Below are positions 28,581 through 33,581 of a DNA stretch of 33,581 bases, one piece after another. Source of the DNA: a virus; the IMG/VR virus record IMGVR_UViG_3300032284_000662, positions 1 through 33,581 of that record; one strand, written 5' to 3'. The notes beneath the pieces are model-generated. The model searched no databases. It worked only from the letters and a program-made list of their open reading frames with translations, and was not told where the DNA came from. The number at the start of each line of letters is the position of its first letter. Position 1 is the first letter of the stretch. A program made the position numbers and the translations under genes.

Positions 28581-31550
28581 TTATAGTCCTGCTAGTCTTC
28601 TTAATTCAGTTAGTTTTGAATCACCGTGATTATTAGTTTTAGAATCAGTGGTTATTCCAGTTTTAGTGTCGCCAACTCCGCCATCAGCCGCTGATGCTGC
28701 TGGTGGGGTTGCTACAGTAGGAGAATTATCAAATTTTCCAGGTGGTGTTCCAATTGGGTTTGAAGAACCACCCGATGGCTTTATAAATCCAGTATCATCT
28801 TTTCCAATTGGTGTTGGACTAAGTGCACTTGGTGCAGAAGGTGCTGCTGTAGCAGGTGTTGCAGGGGTTGCAGGTGGTGTTGCTGCTTGTGCTGCATTTG
28901 GGTCTGGTAATCTTGCACCACCAAGAGCAACAGATGTAGGAGAACCACTTTGTCCAGTTAGTGCTCCCATAAATGAACTACTCTTAGCTGCTGCATCAAG
29001 ACTTGCTTGTGGAGTTCCTGCAGCTTGTGTTGGACGTGCTGCATTTGATGCTGCTTGTGCTGCGTCTAGACTTGCTTGCGGTGTTCCTGCAGCTTGAGTA
29101 GGTCTATCAGATGGTTTAGCTGCTTGTGCAGTAGTAGCAGGGTCTAAACCTGCACCACCACTATTTGATGCATTTCTAGCAACATTTGGATCAAATGCTT
29201 GCACTGGGCTTTTGCCTGGAGGTGGGTTTGTATTGTTTCTTGCTTGAATTACTGCAGGGTCATTATTACCACCCTTGATTGCAGTTTTGCCCTGAATAGC
29301 GTTCATTGCTTGACCGACTGTTGCACCTGGATTTAATCTCTGGAAATCCTTAATAGTTCCCTGAAATTTTTGTGATGCTGCTGGTGCATTTGCTCTAGTA
29401 ACTGTTCCTCCAGCAGGTGCTTTCGGTGCTACTGGTGGGGCTTCAGAAATATTATATTCATTTAGTAAGTGTAATCCAGCAAGGCGACGTAAATCATTTA
29501 ATGATTCACGAACTGGATATGTTTTTCCGTCAACCTCAAATGATTTCTTTCCAGCCGCACGTGCAGCAGCAAGCGATCCACTAAATTCATTGCCTTCCAT
29601 TTCAACTCCTTCTTTTGGAACAGTAAATTCTTTATCAAATCCGCCGCCATCTTTATAAACTGGCTGATCTGGTTCAAATGTTTGTTTTGGTCCCATACGT
29701 TTTGGGTCAAACATTGATGGTTCATTTGATTTTGACGTAGCTGGATTATATTTTGGTGTTGAAGGATCAGCATCAAGTGCTTGAATTTTTGTTCCGATTG
29801 GATCAGGGTCATCTGCTGGTGGAACTGGCTTATCACCATAATCATGCGCCACTTCATCAACTCCACGTGCGTCTTTTGCTTTTTGTGCTGCTTCTTCAAC
29901 ATCATCCCAACGCTTGTCATCAGCATCTGGGTCTGCATGTTCTGGCGCATCGGCTGGACCTGCTTCTTTCATATATTTGTCACGAATGCGACCTAATTCT
30001 TCTTGGCTTGCACCGTCACGACCTGCTTTTGCAAGTGCTTCCATGCCGTCTTTACCATACTTTTTCTTACCAGTATAGTATTGAAGTCCGCTTTCTTCTA
30101 CTTCTGCTTCGCCAATGCTCATGATGCTTTCTTCAAACTCATCTGCCTCAGTTGAAGCATTAACTGGACCACCACGACGATTTGGTTCAACACGAACAGT
30201 GGCAGCATATTCAGGGTTTTTTACAACTTCACCCAAATCTTTCATATACTTTTGTGCAAGGACAATTGCTAATTTTTTGTCACGTGCATATTCTTTGTCG
30301 GGTGTCTGTGCAAATGCTTCGCCTTCGCTGCTGATTAGATCACCCATAAGTGATGCAAAGTTTGCAACATCATCGCCATCTTTTGCCATTAGACGGTTTG
30401 CAATATCACCAAGAATAGCACTTAGTAGTGCAGTCTTGTCAGTATATTGACGACTGACCATTAATTTATCAAGAGCAGAATCTTTCCTCAATACTAGCTT
30501 GAAATTAGGGTCAAGAATCTTTTGTTCAACCGCACCAGCAGCTTCGGACAACTTTGTCATTGCATTTTCCTTTAATCTTTTATATGCACCAGCAGCACTG
30601 GCTAGGTAATTGTCTAGGTTTTCATTATATGTTTGTTGTGTGAACCAACCTTTTACTTCACCCAAATCTTCAGGTGTTTCACTGATCAGATTTGCAAGTT
30701 CTGTTAGGCTTTCACTAAAACTACGACTATTGTTGCTCAAGCGATTGAGGTGACGCTTGATGCTTTCTTTCATCTGAATAGCAGACTTAATGACATTACC
30801 AGCCTCTGCAGCTTCAAATGTCTTATTGTTTGTAGTGCGAACAAAGCGACCAAGATTACGCATTTCATTTACTGCACGACCAATTAGCTGGCCTTGTGGA
30901 TCATATGGGTTACCACCACGGGATACGTGATTTGCCATAGCTTTAGCACCGCTTATGCTCTTAAAAGGTAGTAGGAACTTTTCACCACTTTCATTTACTA
31001 GGTAAATTCGGTCTACTTTAAGTAGACGATTGTTAGTATTCTCAAGCATTTTTTCGTTATGAACAACATGAATGCGAACATTGTTTAGGTCGCCTTCGCT
31101 TATCTTTCCACGACGCTGCCATAGAACACGGCTTTCTTCTAATGATTCTTTCATTTTTTTCTTCTCTGGATTGAGGGTTTGCATATACTTGTAATCTTGG
31201 CGACTAAGCGTGTCTTTGGTAATGTCACGCACGTCAAAGTTTAACATATGACTTTTTGCATAACGACGCAACTCACGAAGGAACATATACCAGTAGCTTT
31301 TATCTTCTGGCAACATACGTTCTGTGATAGCAGTATCAAAGAAAACTTTAAGTGAATCACCACTGATTAGTGAACAAGTAATGTCACCATATGGTCTTTT
31401 ACTTTCTTTATCGGTATATAAAAAACTAAAAAAGCGAGCATTTTCTGGATCAACGATAGGTGTGCCATTCTCGTCTCCCATTTTTACCTGTGGAAAACGA
31501 TTTCTTAATTTAAAAAATAAATCTTCTGCTGCTTGGTTAATTTCACTCAT
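28581..31550 (-). CDS. Large tagged late protein (989 residues), probable virion protein
   Basis: The N-terminal half (to about residue 480) is well-ordered in appearance: FFKLRNRFPQVKMG, ARFFSFLYTDKESKRPYGDITCSL, YWYMFLRELRRYAKSHM and LLPFKSISGAKAMANHVSRGG, with helical stretches to about 470. The rest is low-complexity, rich in Ala, Pro, Gly, Asp and Lys. A tag, ESLNDLRRLAGLHLLNE, lies near residue 690 and another ends the protein (LTELRRLAGL). A 16-residue repeat occurs twice. If cut at the internal LNE the protein would give two parts. It lies directly after terminase. I know of no named family; N-terminal homologues in marine T4-like phages seem likely. Confidence 0.75.
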   Translation of the reverse strand: MSEINQAAEDLFFKLRNRFPQVKMGDENGTPIVDPENARFFSFLYTDKESKRPYGDITCSLISGDSLKVFFDTAITERMLPEDKSYWYMFLRELRRYAKSHMLNFDVRDITKDTLSRQDYKYMQTLNPEKKKMKESLEESRVLWQRRGKISEGDLNNVRIHVVHNEKMLENTNNRLLKVDRIYLVNESGEKFLLPFKSISGAKAMANHVSRGGNPYDPQGQLIGRAVNEMRNLGRFVRTTNNKTFEAAEAGNVIKSAIQMKESIKRHLNRLSNNSRSFSESLTELANLISETPEDLGEVKGWFTQQTYNENLDNYLASAAGAYKRLKENAMTKLSEAAGAVEQKILDPNFKLVLRKDSALDKLMVSRQYTDKTALLSAILGDIANRLMAKDGDDVANFASLMGDLISSEGEAFAQTPDKEYARDKKLAIVLAQKYMKDLGEVVKNPEYAATVRVEPNRRGGPVNASTEADEFEESIMSIGEAEVEESGLQYYTGKKKYGKDGMEALAKAGRDGASQEELGRIRDKYMKEAGPADAPEHADPDADDKRWDDVEEAAQKAKDARGVDEVAHDYGDKPVPPADDPDPIGTKIQALDADPSTPKYNPATSKSNEPSMFDPKRMGPKQTFEPDQPVYKDGGGFDKEFTVPKEGVEMEGNEFSGSLAAARAAGKKSFEVDGKTYPVRESLNDLRRLAGLHLLNEYNISEAPPVAPKAPAGGTVTRANAPAASQKFQGTIKDFQRLNPGATVGQAMNAIQGKTAIKGGNNDPAVIQARNNTNPPPGKSPVQAFDPNVARNASNSGGAGLDPATTAQAAKPSDRPTQAAGTPQASLDAAQAASNAARPTQAAGTPQASLDAAAKSSSFMGALTGQSGSPTSVALGGARLPDPNAAQAATPPATPATPATAAPSAPSALSPTPIGKDDTGFIKPSGGSSNPIGTPPGKFDNSPTVATPPAASAADGGVGDTKTGITTDSKTNNHGDSKLTELRRLAGL
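28989..29105 (-). repeat. Two 48-base coding repeats (RPTQAAGTPQASLDAA)
   Basis: Copies at 28989-29036 and 29058-29105, 21 bases apart, encode the same 16 residues in the Ala/Pro-rich tail of the 989-residue protein. Several codons differ at third positions, so the duplication is not brand new and the peptide has been kept. Confidence 0.85.
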
Positions 31551-31555
31551 AAGAC

Positions 31556-31563
31556 TATTTATC
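31556..31563 (-). promoter_or_regulatory. Late-type promoter (GATAAATA) before the 989-residue gene
   Basis: GATAAATA on the minus strand in the 21-base gap between terminase and the next gene, five bases before that gene's ATG, which lacks a Shine-Dalgarno site. If used as a promoter the mRNA would be nearly leaderless. Confidence 0.35.
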
Positions 31564-31571
31564 TGGAAATG

Positions 31572-33137
31572 TTAAAGCATAACAAATGGCATAGGCGGAA
31601 TAATATCTGATTTGTCCATTTCTAATGATCCACTGATACGAGAATCGTACATTCGTAGGTGTAATATCATACGAATTGCCAATAGTGTAGCTGCTACAAG
31701 GTCATCAGTTTCACCAACTTTAGCCTCATAACTTACACCATGTGCTACGTATGTTTTTAATTCACTAATTAAGTTCTTACTACGTAGCTTAATTTTACCT
31801 GTTTCTGCCCAAAGTTTAAACTTAGAACACGCACCTATCTTACTTTTAGGTGTTGTATTAAATCCTTTGCGATATCGACGACCAGCACTTGCACCATTTG
31901 GTTCACTAAGGAAACTGCCTGGAATATTCTCTTCACCTAAGTCTGCTACTGCCATAAGTGCAGCTTCGCCTATTGAATTGTTTTCAACACTATAATATAT
32001 ATTACCACGATCACCAGTAACTTCAAGGATATACTGACATATTTCAGATAGTATACCAACCTGACGTTGAATGATTGTTAGATTATGTCGCCACTCTGCT
32101 ACTTGATTCATTGTGGTGGCATCATATACTTGTATTGCAGCATAGTCACCACCTGTTCCTAAACTTGGGTCAAGTGCAACAATATAGATATGATTCTTTA
32201 CAGGTTTTTCATACCAACGAACTTGGCCCTGTTTTTCAATAGGCTCAACACCATTCATATCTACTAGAACGCCTGGAGCAATAAGCGTTTCGTCATAAAT
32301 GATAAACTCGCAATTGTGCTCACGACGGAAACGATCAACGCCGACGCTTGACATTTCACGATTTGCCCAATCTTGGTCACGTTCTGGATGACGATCCCAT
32401 GTTGCAAGATATGGACTAAATCCATTACGTCCAAGTTCAGTTTCATTACCGAACTCGTCAAACTTTTTGTTAGCTTCACGCCAAATATCTGCAAATTGGT
32501 CTTCGTCGCTATTTGGGGTAGATGTAATAATTGCCTTACCACCAGTTGACAGCGTAGGACTAATAGAAGTCCAAAACTCATGTGCAATAGTAGGTCGCAC
32601 GAACGCCAACTCGTCACAGTATAGTAGTGAGATAGACATACCACGACCAGTGGTTTCAGTAGTGGTGGCACTTACAATACGACTATCATTATCAAACCCA
32701 ATATTACCCTTATTATAATCAATAACACCTGCACGAATGTGATCTGAACAGTTTTCATATGCGTATCTAATACGCTGCATGATTTCCTGTGCACCAGTAT
32801 ACTTGTTACTTGCTACAAGAATAGTCGCATCAGATATAAACATCGCATACCATAGCAGATATCCTGCTGCAATTGTGGTCTTACCCATTTGGCGACCAAG
32901 CATATTAATGCTAAAACGATAATTATGATAATTTGTTAATAGTTCCTCTTGGTAATCAAACGGAACAAACTTTTGTTTTCCTCGTGTAGGATGCTGAATA
33001 TAGAAGAAGTTTTTAATAAAATATTCTGGACCAGTCACTGGGTCCGCACAAAGACTAAATTCCAACAGTTCCTGTTGGCTCATCTTGGTACGTCTATGTG
33101 GTTTCTTAACGAGGTTATTTTCTGGTTCTTTTGCCAT
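31572..33137 (-). CDS. terL: Terminase large subunit (gp17)
   Basis: 521 residues from MAKEPENNLV; the frame is open for 32 more codons, but those overlap the upstream gene and look unrelated. ATPase motifs: Walker A GRQMGKTT (81-88), Walker B LLYCDE (171-176) and coupling motif TSTPNS (205-210). The RNase H-like nuclease follows, with acidic residues at Asp323 (ALDPSLG), Glu385 (SVENNS) and Asp478/479 (TDDLVAATLL). It packages DNA into the prohead and cuts concatemers. It is shorter than T4 gp17 (610) but has all key residues and no intein. An endonuclease-like gene directly precedes it, where gp16 would be expected in T4. Confidence 0.96.
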   Translation of the reverse strand: MAKEPENNLVKKPHRRTKMSQQELLEFSLCADPVTGPEYFIKNFFYIQHPTRGKQKFVPFDYQEELLTNYHNYRFSINMLGRQMGKTTIAAGYLLWYAMFISDATILVASNKYTGAQEIMQRIRYAYENCSDHIRAGVIDYNKGNIGFDNDSRIVSATTTETTGRGMSISLLYCDELAFVRPTIAHEFWTSISPTLSTGGKAIITSTPNSDEDQFADIWREANKKFDEFGNETELGRNGFSPYLATWDRHPERDQDWANREMSSVGVDRFRREHNCEFIIYDETLIAPGVLVDMNGVEPIEKQGQVRWYEKPVKNHIYIVALDPSLGTGGDYAAIQVYDATTMNQVAEWRHNLTIIQRQVGILSEICQYILEVTGDRGNIYYSVENNSIGEAALMAVADLGEENIPGSFLSEPNGASAGRRYRKGFNTTPKSKIGACSKFKLWAETGKIKLRSKNLISELKTYVAHGVSYEAKVGETDDLVAATLLAIRMILHLRMYDSRISGSLEMDKSDIIPPMPFVML

Positions 33138-33144
33138 GTTAAAA

Positions 33145-33152
33145 TATTTATT
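33145..33152 (-). promoter_or_regulatory. Late-type promoter (AATAAATA) before terminase
   Basis: AATAAATA on the minus strand, seven bases before the gp17 ATG and overlapping the stop of the endonuclease-like gene. It would give an almost leaderless mRNA, so it is a weak call. Confidence 0.3.
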
Positions 33153-33581
33153 GACATGTAAATTTCTTAGGACATTTATTTCCATGCCACCTTGAATATA
33201 AAGGCAAACTACACGTTTTTTTACAATATTCACATGTTATTTTTGTTTGAGAAGGATGTGTCCCATCTGCTAGTCTTTTATTTGATAAAGATGCACCTAT
33301 AAAATTATGCTCTCCATTTTTTACTCTTTTATTAGCAACTTCTTTAGATTTAATGGAAATACTTTTTACTTTTTTCTTTTGTAATTCACTTCTTCTTTGA
33401 TTTATTATTTGATTTTGAGAATTGTGAGTTCCATTTAATACTTGTTGTTTTACGGTTTTGCTTCGTTGTATATTTGATTCGGGCGAAGACGGACTCATAG
33501 TCCCATTTTTTCTTTTAGTTTCTAATGTTTTTTTAACAATATCGTCTGGCATCGCTCCGCCATCGCCCTCTTCTAGTCTAA
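33148..33581 (-). CDS. Homing-endonuclease-like protein, C-terminal part (5' end outside window)
   Basis: The frame is open to the right edge, so the N-terminal, presumably catalytic, region is not visible. The visible part has repeats of a basic helix followed by NGTH/NGEH (KTLETKRKNGTMS, KTVKQQVLNGTHNS, NKRVKNGEHNF, NKRLADGTHPS), which are DNA-binding modules typical of the C-termini of GIY-YIG and HNH homing endonucleases. It ends in a zinc-finger-like CEYCKKTCSLPLYSRWHGNKC-type module. An internal ATG at 33552 could also start a shorter protein. It is AT-rich and sits immediately before terminase. Nuclease type is unknown. Confidence 0.65.
   Translation of the reverse strand, partial: RLEEGDGGAMPDDIVKKTLETKRKNGTMSPSSPESNIQRSKTVKQQVLNGTHNSQNQIINQRRSELQKKKVKSISIKSKEVANKRVKNGEHNFIGASLSNKRLADGTHPSQTKITCEYCKKTCSLPLYSRWHGNKCPKKFTCQ

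Larger units (their letters stand above)
26038..29507 (-). repeat. Eight copies of a leucine-rich peptide tag (core LxxLxRLAGL)
   Basis: Coding copies at 26038-26085, 26090-26137, 26567-26629, 26631-26684, 27000-27047, 28509-28571, 28581-28622 and 29457-29507, spread over four adjacent genes. Cores read LKRLSGL, MKDIAGL, IARLAGL, LRRLAGL, MRKLAGI, IMKLAGL, LRRLAGL and LRRLAGL. Three are at N-termini, three at C-termini and two internal. Four copies run into LNE or LDE within zero to five residues. The DNA of the copies differs, so selection acts on the peptide. Confidence 0.8.

Noticed and set aside
28648-29097. A 149-codon open frame on the plus strand inside the 989-residue gene
   Set aside because: It is the antisense of Ala/Pro-rich codons, which rarely give stops on the other strand; it has no ribosome site and its Gly/Ala/Val pattern mirrors the real gene.
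28989-29105. Possible CRISPR-like repeat array
   Set aside because: Only two copies, in frame within a protein-coding low-complexity region and differing mainly at third codon positions.
29498-29950. A 150-codon minus-strand frame rich in Gln, His and Met
   Set aside because: A shifted-frame shadow of the large tagged gene; composition is typical of out-of-frame translation.
33138-33233. A 32-residue N-terminal extension of terminase
   Set aside because: It overlaps the upstream endonuclease-like gene and does not look like a terminase N-terminus; MAKEPENN is the natural start.

Overview
The window is a piece of an AT-rich genome of a T4-type myovirus, most probably an uncultivated marine phage of a Gram-negative bacterium. 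The T4 core genes uvsW, uvsY, uvsX, gp32 and the large terminase (gp17) are all present and intact. Genes are tightly packed, with many ATGA stop/start overlaps, and almost all lie on the minus strand; only two genes are on the plus strand. Two kinds of promoter signal are visible: host sigma70-like TTGACA/TATAAT pairs in front of small accessory genes, the tRNA and uvsX, and T4-late-like NATAAATA octamers in front of an HNH endonuclease, gp32 and the gp17/virion-protein block. The host and marine origin are inferences from gene content.

Layout, left to right. 1-1553: start of a GT4 glycosyltransferase, a free-standing HNH homing endonuclease and an LpxH-type metallophosphoesterase. 1579-3126: five tandem small genes sharing an LRW C-terminus, then a DUF805 membrane protein. 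3202-6851: a zinc-finger protein, four small unknown proteins and the UvsW helicase. 6900-9095: AAA ATPase with small neighbours, including a 56-residue gene nested by overlaps at both ends, each short unit with its own sigma70-like promoter. 9197-10617: a plus-strand unknown gene, a probable glycosyltransferase and a tRNA-Ala(UGC) placed in that gene's 5' leader. 10629-19722: a surface-sugar island with a methyltransferase, a plus-strand SDR reductase, three paralogous GT-B glycosyltransferases, a GDP-mannose 3,5-epimerase, a GT9-like protein, a sugar C-methyltransferase, a DUF6165 protein and GDP-mannose 4,6-dehydratase. 19777-23864: recombination block uvsY, radical SAM, a 73-residue acidic protein, uvsX and gp32. 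23984-25625: a second radical SAM gene overlapping a small downstream gene. 25649-33137: a late block of probable virion proteins ending at terminase. 33148-33581: part of another homing-endonuclease-like gene.

How the genes work together: UvsX, UvsY, gp32 and UvsW are the T4-style recombination and replication-restart set. The sugar island can be read as a route from GDP-mannose to modified sugars (Gmd; 3,5-epimerase; C-methyltransferase; reductase) feeding several glycosyltransferases, perhaps to alter the host surface or decorate the virion. The late block pairs terminase with proteins that repeatedly carry a short leucine-rich tag (core RRLAGL), often followed by LNE or LDE. This tag resembles, in logic, the T4 capsid-targeting peptide cut by the prohead protease, and is the strongest candidate here for something undescribed. 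A second candidate is the pair of radical SAM enzymes, one of which overlaps a possible substrate gene.
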